From Halobacillus_B sp963739045 (lineage in GTDB: Bacteria; Bacillota; Bacilli; Bacillales; Halobacillaceae): a stretch of 64,000 bases of DNA. Position numbers and translations under genes: made by a program. The stretch is taken from NCBI GenBank assembly GCA_963739045.1, contig CAVTYY010000004.1:62001-126000 (forward strand). The letters run 5' to 3'. Numbering within the stretch: the first letter of the stretch is position 1; every line of letters begins with the position of its first letter. Shown here piece by piece: positions 51,115 to 59,298 of the stretch. The notes beneath the pieces are model-generated. The model did no database searches and was not told the DNA's origin. It worked only from the letters and a program-made list of their open reading frames with translations.

Positions 51115-51230
51115 TTTTATTGCGAAAAAAAGAATTTAATTGTGGAAAATATAATATTATTGCGAAAATCCGCATTTAATTGCGAAAAATGAGATATTAT
51201 TGCGAAAATCTATATATAATTGCGAACGAA
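51115..51230 (+). repeat. 20-bp-period direct repeat array, right of the NERD gene
   Basis: Six units aligned on ATTGCGAAAA at 51119, 51139 (ATTGTGGAAA), 51159, 51179, 51199 and 51219 (ATTGCGAACG), strictly 20 bp apart. Units alternate in the bases before the core (TATT or TTTA). It ends 12 bases past the stop of the adenylyltransferase gene, on its 3' side. Confidence 0.88.
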
Positions 51231-51243
51231 ACCAAAACCTCAA

Positions 51244-52089
51244 TCAGTCCCCCGCATCCCTGCGCACCCACTTCAAATAGGCAAAGACCTCATCCTCGAC
51301 CGGACGCTCATAACCAAGCGCATCCCCGACCACGGAGCCCAGCTCACTAAACAGCTCCCCCATCGCAAACAGTCCGTCCCACATCGATTCATAGTCACCA
51401 CCCGCATAAGTCGCAGCATACCGTCTCCAAACGTCGTCTTCAAGATAATGTTCAAAATATTTCCCTTCACTGCCGACGCTCACGCTGAAATCAGTTCGGA
51501 CGCCGATATACCAGCTGACCATTCGCTTGAGGGCAGAACGGACGGGACCTTCCATCATCGATTTTGCATAAGGAAGCTCGCGGCGCCACAGTCCTTTGGC
51601 GACATAGGTGCTGACCCACCAGAATTCATTGGCATGACCGGAAAACTCTCTCCTGGATGGCTTTTTTACTAGATAATCTGCATCGGTGGGCTCGGGCAGA
51701 TCAGGCATGCGGTCATCTTTATCTAATAGAATGCGGCTGAGGCTGTCGAAGGTTTCCGGCAGTTGATCGATCAGCGTGAGGTCAATCCGGTTCCCATCGG
51801 TAAACTTCATTAAGTAAGCGAACCGGTGAGAATTATCCTGATCTTCCGGATATAGCAACATTTCATCCGGCATCTGCATGATCAGCTGTTCCCCGAAAAC
51901 GTCCACCCAGGAGTGATCAGACGTAAATGAGGCCAGGTCTGTGACAAAATAGACAATGTCATAATCCTGAAACTTATCCCGGGGAGCCTTTGAATTGACG
52001 CGGGACCCGTTCATCATAACGGCGCGAATCCGCTCATCCTCATGAGCAGTTGATAAAATTAATTCCATCATTTCTTGTTCCGAGCGCAT
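51244..52089 (-). CDS. aadK: Aminoglycoside 6-adenylyltransferase, AadK type
   Basis: About 281 residues. MNGSRVNSKAPRDKFQDYDIVYFV is the nucleotidyltransferase motif (GS..DYDI with the metal-binding aspartates), followed by RIDLTLID and the ANT(6) helical domain (FWWVSTYVAKGLWRRELPYAK; MVSWYIG). These enzymes adenylylate streptomycin at position 6; chromosomal AadK gives low-level resistance in Bacillus subtilis. ATG 52089 follows AAGAGGTGGATAAG. The RDD gene lies just upstream in the same direction. Confidence 0.85.
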   Translation of the reverse strand: MRSEQEMMELILSTAHEDERIRAVMMNGSRVNSKAPRDKFQDYDIVYFVTDLASFTSDHSWVDVFGEQLIMQMPDEMLLYPEDQDNSHRFAYLMKFTDGNRIDLTLIDQLPETFDSLSRILLDKDDRMPDLPEPTDADYLVKKPSRREFSGHANEFWWVSTYVAKGLWRRELPYAKSMMEGPVRSALKRMVSWYIGVRTDFSVSVGSEGKYFEHYLEDDVWRRYAATYAGGDYESMWDGLFAMGELFSELGSVVGDALGYERPVEDEVFAYLKWVRRDAGD

Positions 52090-52101
52090 CTTATCCACCT
52101 C

Positions 52102-52542
52102 TTAATTAATATATTTTTCAGCCACTTCCACGGAACGTTCTGAATCGTAAGCAACATATGTACCGGCAATAAAATCATGAATCGAGCGGCGATCGTAGCG
52201 AATTCCTACCATAAACGCGCTGACAATTAAACCAATGCCAATCGTCACCCCATAAACCAGTCCGCCGACCCCGCCGCGCAGCAGCATCGTCCAAATCGTT
52301 ACATTGTCTCCGGATGTTTTCACAATACGGATGCCTAACAACTTCTTTCCTATCAAATAACCTTTCCAGAACACTGGAACAAGAAGGACATATAAGAGAC
52401 TTAGAACGTCCGTGAAATTGTACTCATCCCTATGAAATTCTCCATAAACGGCCAGCGTCATCAAGCCGAATATAGTTCCGACAATAATGGCGTCTAATAA
52501 ATTTGCGACCGCTCTCACCCAGAATCCGGGCCTTTCTTCCAT
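52102..52542 (-). CDS. RDD-family membrane protein
   Basis: 146 residues with the RDD pattern: GFWVRAVANLLDAIIVG (Arg and Asp of helix 1), KGYLIGKKLLGIRIVKTSGDNVT, and RRSIHDFIAGTYVAYD at the end. Three helices. Some family members are Na+/H+ antiporters, most are uncharacterised. ATG 52542 follows GAGAGGAGG; aadK begins 12 bases after its stop, so the two are likely co-transcribed. Confidence 0.85.
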   Translation of the reverse strand: MEERPGFWVRAVANLLDAIIVGTIFGLMTLAVYGEFHRDEYNFTDVLSLLYVLLVPVFWKGYLIGKKLLGIRIVKTSGDNVTIWTMLLRGGVGGLVYGVTIGIGLIVSAFMVGIRYDRRSIHDFIAGTYVAYDSERSVEVAEKYIN

Positions 52543-52677
52543 GTGAATCCTCCTCTCCATTTTTAACTAGCTTACTAAAAAATGGATAAAGTTGTACAAT
52601 ATTATCTTGCTCTTTACGTTAACGTCAATGATAAACTAGAAGCATAATGAACGAAAAGGGAGGTCGCCACTTTCGAC

Positions 52678-52841
52678 TTGATTAAGCTTTTTGAAAAAGC
52701 GTCGTTGCTGTCGAATGGGCGAACCGTTACGGTGGGAAATTCACTAGACTTGCAGAGATTTATTTAGAGGACACTTGGTCACTGAGACCGGTCGGAGGAA
52801 AAATGAAGACCGTCGACTATTTTGATCAATTAGGGATCTAA
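52678..52841 (+). pseudogene. Short gene remnant
   Basis: Protein-like fragments LIKLFEKASLLSNGRTVTVG and, in another frame, EIYLEDTWSLRPVGGKMK to TAA 52839. A ribosome site (AAAGGGAGG, 52655-52663) is present but no start codon lies at the right distance. It looks like a small decayed gene with a frameshift. A terminator follows. Confidence 0.35.
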
Positions 52842-52847
52842 ATAGAA

Positions 52848-52885
52848 AGCCATGCAGAGGAAGATAAGCTGCATGGCTGATTTTT
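52848..52885. terminator. Bidirectional terminator
   Basis: AGCCATGCAG / CTGCATGGCT hairpin with T-run; it overlaps the end of the minus-strand gene at 52884. Confidence 0.85.
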
Positions 52886-53462
52886 ATACAAACAGAAACC
52901 GAATCCAATAGCCGATTAATTTCACATATTCAGTGAAAACAGTCCGGTTCTCGTGCTTATTCAGTCCGTCTTCCGGATGGAAATAAGAGGAGCTGAACGA
53001 GTAGGATAAGTCAAAATCGTCGCCATACACCTGTTCAAAGGTGTATTTGCTGCGCCGGGAGTGGTAATCACTGGTCACGATAATGGCAGAATGTAAATCC
53101 TGTTCTTGCATAATTTTTTTGGAAAATAAGGCATTTTCATATGTACTGGTGGCATTCGGCTCTTCCAGCAAAGCACTCCTGGGTATACCAGCCTCCATCG
53201 CCGCTTCGGGGGTAGTCGCAGGCTCGTTGGAATTGGTGAGAATCACTTGATCAGCCATTCCTTCGTGGTAAAGTTCAGCTGCCTGCTGCAGCCGATCATC
53301 AGCTCCACTTAAAAGAATGATGGCATCGGAAGGCTTGGGGTTACTGTCTGCAATCAGAAATCCGGGACCTAAAATAAACAAGGTCACTACTCCGGAAAGT
53401 CCGAGTAAGAACACAGCTGCTAAAATGGATAGGATAATTTTCTTAGTCTTAGAAATTGTCAA
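52884..53462 (-). CDS. DUF218 (YdcF/SanA-like) membrane-anchored protein
   Basis: 192 residues. An N-terminal helix (KIILSILAAVFLLGLSGVVTLFIL) is followed by the DUF218 domain: SDAIILLSGADDRLQQAAELYHEGMADQVILTN, ATSTYENALFSKKIM and AIIVTSDYHSRRSKYTF. The domain probably faces outward. Some members affect wall or envelope integrity. TTG 53462 follows GAAAGGATC; the longer frame up to 53564 would put 34 polar residues before the membrane helix. Confidence 0.82.
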   Translation of the reverse strand: MTISKTKKIILSILAAVFLLGLSGVVTLFILGPGFLIADSNPKPSDAIILLSGADDRLQQAAELYHEGMADQVILTNSNEPATTPEAAMEAGIPRSALLEEPNATSTYENALFSKKIMQEQDLHSAIIVTSDYHSRRSKYTFEQVYGDDFDLSYSFSSSYFHPEDGLNKHENRTVFTEYVKLIGYWIRFLFV

Positions 53463-53623
53463 AATGATAGATCCTTTCGGTGAAAAATAGATAAAGGGAG
53501 GTTGATCGTTACATTTCCTATTTATACCCTTTTCAAACCGGAATGTAAATCTATCCATTAACATTAATTGGATATTAATAGTTTTAGCGAATTTTCAATC
53601 ACCGGCCGCTGGCTTGTTTACTC

Positions 53624-53713
53624 ATGCAGGACAAAAAATCCGAACGATGATGGGGTTAATAATTCATCATCGCTCGGATTTATTATTGGCTAAAAGACTT
53701 CAGTCCCTGCCTC
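53624..53713 (+). repeat. Nested-palindrome dispersed element, copy 3
   Basis: CATGCAGGAC at the left end, inner stem AATCCGAACGATGATGG / CATCATCGCTCGGATT, then TATTATTGGCTAAAAGACTT and CAGTCCCTGCCT. The ends GCAGGAC and GTCCCTGC are themselves near-complementary, giving a palindrome inside a palindrome. It fills most of the gap between the DUF218 and GH3 genes. Confidence 0.85.
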
Positions 53714-53776
53714 GTTTTTATGTTTTGTAACCGCGTTTCCTAATTCAACCATTCTTTTTGCCCTGTCCGATTTTCA

Positions 53777-55939
53777 TTACTTTTTCAACTCGAACATCTG
53801 AGACTGAAGGTTCTTGCTGTCTGGGCCTGCAAAGACTTCAAAATTTCCTGCATCGCTCTTAAATGTAAGATCTGCATGATAATAACGCAGCTGTTCCTCG
53901 TTAATCGTAAATTCTGCCAGAGACGATTCGCCAGGCTGCAGCCTAATTTTAACAAAATCCTTTAACTCTTTTAATGGTCGTACCACATCTCCGACCAAGT
54001 CTCTGATATAGAGCTGGACGATTTCTTCTCCGGCTCTATCGCCAGTATTCGTCACCTTCACGGATACCTTCAAGTGATCTTCAGGAGTAATAGTTGTCTG
54101 GGAAAGGACCAGGTCACTGTAGTGGTAGGTCGTATAACTGAGTCCGTATCCAAATGGAAATAGCGCTTCATTCGGTGCATCTAAATACTGGGAAACGAAA
54201 CGGATTTGAGCATCTGGTGCATCTTTCGGGCGACCGGTATTGTAGTTGTTGTAATAAACCGGCACTTGACCGACAGAATAAGGGAAAGACATGGAAAGCT
54301 TAGCGGACGGATTCACTTCTCCAAATAAAATGTCCGCCAGTGCATGTCCGCCTTCGGTACCCGGGTACCATGCTTCTAAAACGGCGTCCGCATACTCGAT
54401 CACATCGGTAAGATCAAGTGGCCGTCCGTTAAACAGAACTGTGACCACAGGCTTGCCGAGAGATTTGATTTCTTTCAAGAGCTCTAATTGAATCTCTGGC
54501 AGCTTAATATTGGATCGTGATCCAGCTTCCCCACTCATATCGGAATGCTCGCCAAGGCCTAATACAATCACTTCTGCTTGCTTTGCTTTTTCCAATGCCT
54601 CGTTCAATTGCTGTTGAGAACCGCTCTCTATTCCGCAGCCTTCAGAAATAAGCACCTGTTCTTTTTGAATTTTCGTTTTGACCCCTTCCTCGAAAGTGAT
54701 CGTATCTGCGTCAGAACCTCCCCATGACCAGGGACCCAGAATATCCTTGCTTGCAGCAAACGGGCCAATTAAGGCTATTTTTTCATCTTTTTTCAATGGA
54801 AGAACGCTTTCATTTTTTAGCAGCACCATGGATTTTCCTGCGAGATCGCGCGCTGTACTGCGGTGTTCTGCGGAAAGAATAAATTCATTTTCTTTTTCTT
54901 CGCTGGCATGCCGGTACGGATTTTCAAATAATCCCAGCTTGTTTTTCAGTTTTAAAATTCGGAGCACGGCTTCATCGAGCATCTCTTCATTAATGGTTCC
55001 TTCTTCAATTAATTCACCCAGGTGATTGGTGTAGCAAGTGGTCATCATTTCAATATCAACACCAGCCTCGATCGTCTTTCTGGCGGCTTCTTTTTCATCT
55101 TGGGCGACGCCATGAGGAATGAGTTCCTTCACAGCTCCCCAGTCGGAAATTAATACCCCGTCGAAATTCCACTCATCTCTGAGCAGATCTCTCATCAGTT
55201 TTTTATTCCCGGTTGAAGGAACACCGTTCAAAATGTTAAAGGCGGTCATGACCATTTCGCATCCTTCATCGAGCGCTGCTTTGTAGGCAGGCAGATAAGA
55301 TTCGCGCAGCATCCACTCGGACATATCTACCGTGTTGTAATCTCTCCCGCCTTCTGGGGCACCATAAGCAGCGAAATGTTTGACGCAGGAAGCTACCTTG
55401 TAGGGGTCACTGGCTAAGTTTCCTTGGAACCCTCTAACCAGAGATTGAGCGAATTTACTGTTTAAGTAGGTATCTTCACCTGTGGATTCCATGACTCGTC
55501 CCCAGCGCGGGTCTCTTGATAAATCGACCATAGGGGCAAAAGAAACATGAACGCCGGAAACAGCTGCCTCTTTTGCCGCTAAAGCAGCACTTTGCTCGGC
55601 AAGTGGCAAGTCCCAGGAACAGCCGATTGCTAACGGAACAGGGAAAATGGTTTTAAAGCCATGAACAATATCAGACATGATCAACAAGGGGATGCCGAGG
55701 CGGTTTTCTTCCATATGAGTCTTCTGGATATTCATGATTTCGTTCGCTCCAGAAGCACCAAGCACGGAACCGGTATTACGGATATCTTCCTCTTTAATTC
55801 CCATCTCTTGCATTGGCCCAGTAATTTGTCCGCGGTCAGAAGCGCCTTTAAAGAAAGGAGTCGCAAGCTGCACCAGCTGGCCGACTTTTTCATTTAGAGT
55901 CATTTGGTCTAATAAATTCATTAATTGAGCATTCTTCAT
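53777..55939 (-). CDS. Beta-glucosidase, glycoside hydrolase family 3
   Basis: 720 residues, no signal peptide, so intracellular. GH3 N-domain with KHFAAYGAPEGGRDYN (187-202) and the catalytic nucleophile Asp266 in GVLISDWGAV; GH3 C-domain (SMVLLKNESVLPL, EAWYPGTEGGHALADILFGEVNPSAKL, LFPFGYGLSYT); C-terminal fibronectin III-like domain (TNTGDRAGEEIVQLYIRD). Hydrolyses beta-glucosides imported by the divergent ABC transporter. GGAGGTAAATAC before ATG 55939, and a LacI-type operator in front. Confidence 0.93.
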   Translation of the reverse strand: MKNAQLMNLLDQMTLNEKVGQLVQLATPFFKGASDRGQITGPMQEMGIKEEDIRNTGSVLGASGANEIMNIQKTHMEENRLGIPLLIMSDIVHGFKTIFPVPLAIGCSWDLPLAEQSAALAAKEAAVSGVHVSFAPMVDLSRDPRWGRVMESTGEDTYLNSKFAQSLVRGFQGNLASDPYKVASCVKHFAAYGAPEGGRDYNTVDMSEWMLRESYLPAYKAALDEGCEMVMTAFNILNGVPSTGNKKLMRDLLRDEWNFDGVLISDWGAVKELIPHGVAQDEKEAARKTIEAGVDIEMMTTCYTNHLGELIEEGTINEEMLDEAVLRILKLKNKLGLFENPYRHASEEKENEFILSAEHRSTARDLAGKSMVLLKNESVLPLKKDEKIALIGPFAASKDILGPWSWGGSDADTITFEEGVKTKIQKEQVLISEGCGIESGSQQQLNEALEKAKQAEVIVLGLGEHSDMSGEAGSRSNIKLPEIQLELLKEIKSLGKPVVTVLFNGRPLDLTDVIEYADAVLEAWYPGTEGGHALADILFGEVNPSAKLSMSFPYSVGQVPVYYNNYNTGRPKDAPDAQIRFVSQYLDAPNEALFPFGYGLSYTTYHYSDLVLSQTTITPEDHLKVSVKVTNTGDRAGEEIVQLYIRDLVGDVVRPLKELKDFVKIRLQPGESSLAEFTINEEQLRYYHADLTFKSDAGNFEVFAGPDSKNLQSQMFELKK

Positions 55940-55965
55940 GTATTTACCTCCGAAAATCGATTTTA

Positions 55966-55980
55966 TTGAAACGTTTCGAT
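55966..55980 (-). promoter_or_regulatory. LacI-type operator of the glucosidase gene
   Basis: TTGAAACGTTTCGAT, core GAAACGTTTC palindrome, about 25 bases before the gene. The same core lies at 56118-56132 in front of the transporter operon, which points to one regulator, most likely the LacI protein of this locus. The core is two bases shorter than a CcpA cre site. Confidence 0.8.
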
Positions 55981-56082
55981 GTATTGTAGGTAGAAGTATA
56001 AGTGCATTTAATTATTCAGTCAACAGTTATTCCTTGATTTAGTAAGGTTTTAATTGAAATTCACGAAAAATCAAAAAAGTTC

Positions 56083-56111
56083 TTGAAAGCGGATTCAATA
56101 TTAAGTACAAT
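56083..56111 (+). promoter_or_regulatory. Sigma-A promoter of the glucoside transporter operon
   Basis: TTGAAA (56083-56088), 17-bp spacer, TACAAT (56106-56111). The operator at 56118-56132 falls on the expected transcription start. Confidence 0.75.
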
Positions 56112-56117
56112 GTGTTT

Positions 56118-56132
56118 ATCGAAACGTTTCAA
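56118..56132 (+). promoter_or_regulatory. LacI-type operator of the transporter operon
   Basis: ATCGAAACGTTTCAA, the mirror of the operator at 55966-55980, just downstream of the -10 box; a bound repressor would block initiation. Confidence 0.82.
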
Positions 56133-56156
56133 CTAACAAAATTAAGGGGGCATATT

Positions 56157-57392
56157 GTGAAATCTAAATTATTGGCTTTATTCGCTGTTGTAATTCTATC
56201 GAGTGTACTTGCAGGGTGTTCGGATAGTAAATCTTCCTCTGGTGGAGATGACGATACCATCACTGTATGGGCAATGGGTGAAGAAGGGAAGAAACTTCAG
56301 GATTTCAGTAAGAACTTTGAAAAGGAAAACCCTGATTTAAAAGTAGAGGTTCAAGCGATTCCCTGGGATACAGCACATGACAAGCTGCTTACCGCAGTCG
56401 CTTCCGGCAATGGTCCTGATGTTTTGCAATTAGGTACGACATGGGTGCCGGAATTTGCAGAAGCCGGGGCATTATTGGATTTGACGAAGTATATGGACGA
56501 TCATCCGTCTTTTGCTAAGGACAATTACTTTGATGGTTCTGTTACGACAATGGAATATGGAGATCAAGTCGTTGGGATTCCTTGGTATGTAGATACACGC
56601 GTACTTTATTATCGGAAAGATTTGCTCAAAGAAGCGGGATACAACGAGGCTCCGAAAACGTGGGATGAACTTAAAGCTGCAGCAAGTAAGCTGGCAGATC
56701 GCGGAGAGAAGCAGTTTGGACTGGATATTGACCGCAATGATCAGATCACACCATTTATCTTCGCCTGGGAAAACGGTTATAAAGCAAACTTAGACAAAAA
56801 TGAATTGAACTTTGATACCCCTGAATTTAAGGAAGCGATCCAATATTATATTAGCTACTTTAAAGAAGGCATCAGTCAGAAACAGGAAGGTGTAGATATT
56901 GTCCAGGCCTTTAAGAACGGAACGAAACCGATGTTCTTCAGCGGTCCTTGGATGATCAATATTATTAATGACCAGGCTCCTGATTTGAAAGGAAAATGGG
57001 CGACAGCTGTTATGCCGAAGAAGGAGTCTAATACTTCAAGCATGGGCGGCGCCAACTTCTCGGTCTTTCACACTTCCGATAATGTGGAAGGTGCCCTGAA
57101 ATATATTTCGTATATGACCAAAGTGGATACTCAAATTGATTGGTTGAAAGCTTCCAATACGCTGCCTTCCAGAAAAGAAGCATGGGATAAGCCGATAATG
57201 AAAGAAGACCCTATGTACGCGACGTTCGGTGAACAGCTGAAGGATACAAACCCAGGACTGCAAACACCACAATTTGAACGTATTGCTCAAGAGTTCTTAA
57301 GTTCAATTGAACGTGTAGTCGTAGGGGGAGCAGATCTCGATAAAGAACTAGAACAATTTAATGAGAAAGCACAAAGTCTCCTCAACAAATAA
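56157..57392 (+). CDS. Sugar ABC transporter substrate-binding lipoprotein
   Basis: 411 residues. Signal peptide with lipobox LAGC, then an extracellular-binding-protein family 1 fold (TITVWAMGEEGKKLQDFSKNFEKENPDLKVEV; GNGPDVLQLGTTWVPEFAEAGALLDL; GIPWYVDTRVLYYRKDLL; FFSGPWMI). It binds the imported oligosaccharide, probably a beta-glucoside judging from the neighbouring glucosidase. GTG 56157 follows AAGGGGG; the frame from 56112 has no site and overlaps the operator. Confidence 0.9.
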   Translation: MKSKLLALFAVVILSSVLAGCSDSKSSSGGDDDTITVWAMGEEGKKLQDFSKNFEKENPDLKVEVQAIPWDTAHDKLLTAVASGNGPDVLQLGTTWVPEFAEAGALLDLTKYMDDHPSFAKDNYFDGSVTTMEYGDQVVGIPWYVDTRVLYYRKDLLKEAGYNEAPKTWDELKAAASKLADRGEKQFGLDIDRNDQITPFIFAWENGYKANLDKNELNFDTPEFKEAIQYYISYFKEGISQKQEGVDIVQAFKNGTKPMFFSGPWMINIINDQAPDLKGKWATAVMPKKESNTSSMGGANFSVFHTSDNVEGALKYISYMTKVDTQIDWLKASNTLPSRKEAWDKPIMKEDPMYATFGEQLKDTNPGLQTPQFERIAQEFLSSIERVVVGGADLDKELEQFNEKAQSLLNK

Positions 57393-57403
57393 AAGCTGAT
57401 CGT

Positions 57404-57457
57404 ACAAGGCGGTGGTGTGAAATAAAGCTCGTATTTCATGCCATCTTCCTTGTTTTA
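57404..57457 (+). terminator. Long hairpin between binding protein and permease genes
   Basis: ACAAGG / CCTTGT outer and TGAAATA / TATTTCA inner pairing with a T-rich end. Such intra-operon hairpins partly stop transcription and protect the upstream mRNA, raising the binding protein over the permeases. Confidence 0.65.
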
Positions 57458-57508
57458 TAAGAACTTGTTTTCTTCATACCATGTAACGATTCAGATAGGT
57501 GGGTTTTC

Positions 57509-58399
57509 ATGAACACATTTAAATTTAAAAATCGGCACCCTTATATGTTCATAGCACCAGCAGTCATCCTGTTAACGATTTTCAGTATCATTCCGATCCT
57601 CATTGCCTTTGTGATCAGTTTTACTGATTTAAATTTAAAAGGACTCGCTGATTGGTCTACAATCTCATTTATTGGTGTTGAGAACTATGCCTCACTCGTT
57701 TCCGATCCAACATTTTTAAAGTCCATCTTTAACACAGGGTTCTATGTCGTTATCGGGGTCCCGCTTGTTATCATTTGTTCGCTTTCGATTGCTCTTTTGC
57801 TGAACTATGGAACCAGTTGGATTTTTAATACATTCCGAGCGGTTTACTACATGCCGTCAATTACCAATATCATCGCTGTAGCTGTAATTTGGGGATACCT
57901 TTATAACACCCAGTATGGTTTATTTAATTACTTGCTCTCCCTGATGTCAGTCGACAATATTCCTTGGCTTCAAGAGCCGACGATTGCTAAGTTATCGTTG
58001 ATTATTTTAGCCGTCTGGAAAGGAATAGGCATCAACATGATTATTTTCCTGGCTGCTTTGCAGGGGATACCGAAATCTTACTATGAAGCTGCAAGAATGG
58101 ATGGGGCAAATCGGATGCAGGTTTTGTTTAATGTGACTCTGCCATTGCTGCGCTATGCCACATTTTTCGTTACCATCACGACTTTGATCGGCTGGATGCA
58201 ATTTTTCGAAGAGCCGTTTGTCATGACTGATGGGGGACCGCTGGATGGAACGATTTCTGTTGCGTTATTTATTTATAAAGAAGGCTTCCAATTTAGTGAA
58301 TTTGGCTATGCCGCTGCCGGTTCTTTCATATTATTTACGATGATTATTATCGTAACTATGATTCAGTTTAAACTTAGAAAATCGGATACGGAGTATTAA
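57509..58399 (+). CDS. Sugar ABC transporter permease (MalF/UgpA type)
   Basis: 296 residues, six helices. The EAA loop that contacts the ATPase is YYEAARMDGANRMQVLFNVTLPLL (about 191-214). Forms a heterodimer with the next gene product. ATAGGTGGG precedes ATG 57509. Confidence 0.92.
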   Translation: MNTFKFKNRHPYMFIAPAVILLTIFSIIPILIAFVISFTDLNLKGLADWSTISFIGVENYASLVSDPTFLKSIFNTGFYVVIGVPLVIICSLSIALLLNYGTSWIFNTFRAVYYMPSITNIIAVAVIWGYLYNTQYGLFNYLLSLMSVDNIPWLQEPTIAKLSLIILAVWKGIGINMIIFLAALQGIPKSYYEAARMDGANRMQVLFNVTLPLLRYATFFVTITTLIGWMQFFEEPFVMTDGGPLDGTISVALFIYKEGFQFSEFGYAAAGSFILFTMIIIVTMIQFKLRKSDTEY

Positions 58400-58419
58400 G
58401 AGATTGGAGTTGAAATCAA

Positions 58420-59250
58420 TTGGCTGCTTCCACTAAAAAAAGTAAACTTGAACAAACGGTCGTCATTCTGCTGCTGATTCTTGGCGGAATCATCGTTTCC
58501 GTGCCTTTTATATGGATGATTTCCAGTTCCTTTAAACCGGAAAGCGAAGTGCTGGCAATTCCTCCAACCTTATTGCCGAAGAATCCTACTTTGGAGAACT
58601 ATATAAACTTGTTTACGAATATGAACTTTCTCCTTTATTTGAAAAATACATTGATTGTCGTTATCTTCTCCTTTTTAGGGTTACTCTTTAATGCGATGGC
58701 CGGATATGGTTTTGCGAAATTCAATTTTAAAGGACGGGAGAAAATCTTTTATCTGGTGCTTGCCACCATGATGATTCCCGGACAAGTTACCATGATTCCC
58801 GTCTATTTATTATTGAATTCAATGGGATTAACGAATACGATGGCAGGGATCGTTCTGCCTGGACTTGCGGTCGCCTTCAGTATCTTCTTATTCCGTCAGT
58901 TTATGACTACCATTCCGACTGATTTAATAGAAGCGGCCAGACTTGATGGAGCAGGAGAATTTTACATTTTCTTCAGGTTAGTGATGCCGATCGCAAAGCC
59001 CATCTTTGCTGTACAAGGGATCTTGACGTTTATTGCCGGCTGGAACAGCTTCCTATGGCCGCTGATTATTGCCAACGACCAGAGTTTATACACTTTATCC
59101 GTAGGACTCTCCTTGTTAAAAGGGCAGTATGCAAATAACTTTGCACTGCAAATGGCCGGAGCCGCCTTTATGGTCGTTCCGATTGTGATCATTTTCTCTT
59201 TATTTCAAAAATATATTGTGGAAGGTTTTACAATGTCGGGGATTAAATAG
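58420..59250 (+). CDS. Sugar ABC transporter permease (MalG/UgpE type)
   Basis: 276 residues, six helices, with EAA loop LIEAARLDGAGEFYIFFRLVMPIAKP (about 168-193). TTG 58420, 20 bases after the preceding stop. No ATPase gene follows; a multi-sugar ATPase of the MsmK/MsmX type encoded elsewhere is expected to power the transporter. Confidence 0.92.
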   Translation: MAASTKKSKLEQTVVILLLILGGIIVSVPFIWMISSSFKPESEVLAIPPTLLPKNPTLENYINLFTNMNFLLYLKNTLIVVIFSFLGLLFNAMAGYGFAKFNFKGREKIFYLVLATMMIPGQVTMIPVYLLLNSMGLTNTMAGIVLPGLAVAFSIFLFRQFMTTIPTDLIEAARLDGAGEFYIFFRLVMPIAKPIFAVQGILTFIAGWNSFLWPLIIANDQSLYTLSVGLSLLKGQYANNFALQMAGAAFMVVPIVIIFSLFQKYIVEGFTMSGIK

Positions 59251-59298
59251 CACGTTTGTTACAATAGAAGCACAGAATTGCTTAGATGGAGGAGTAGG

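Noticed and set aside
51115..51230. CRISPR array
   Set aside because: The repeat core is about 14 bp and the variable gaps only about six bases; no cas genes are present. Real CRISPR spacers are 30 bases or more.
55966..56132. CcpA cre sites
   Set aside because: The palindrome core GAAACGTTTC is two bases shorter than the cre consensus, and a LacI regulator is encoded in the same locus; it is better read as that regulator's own operator.
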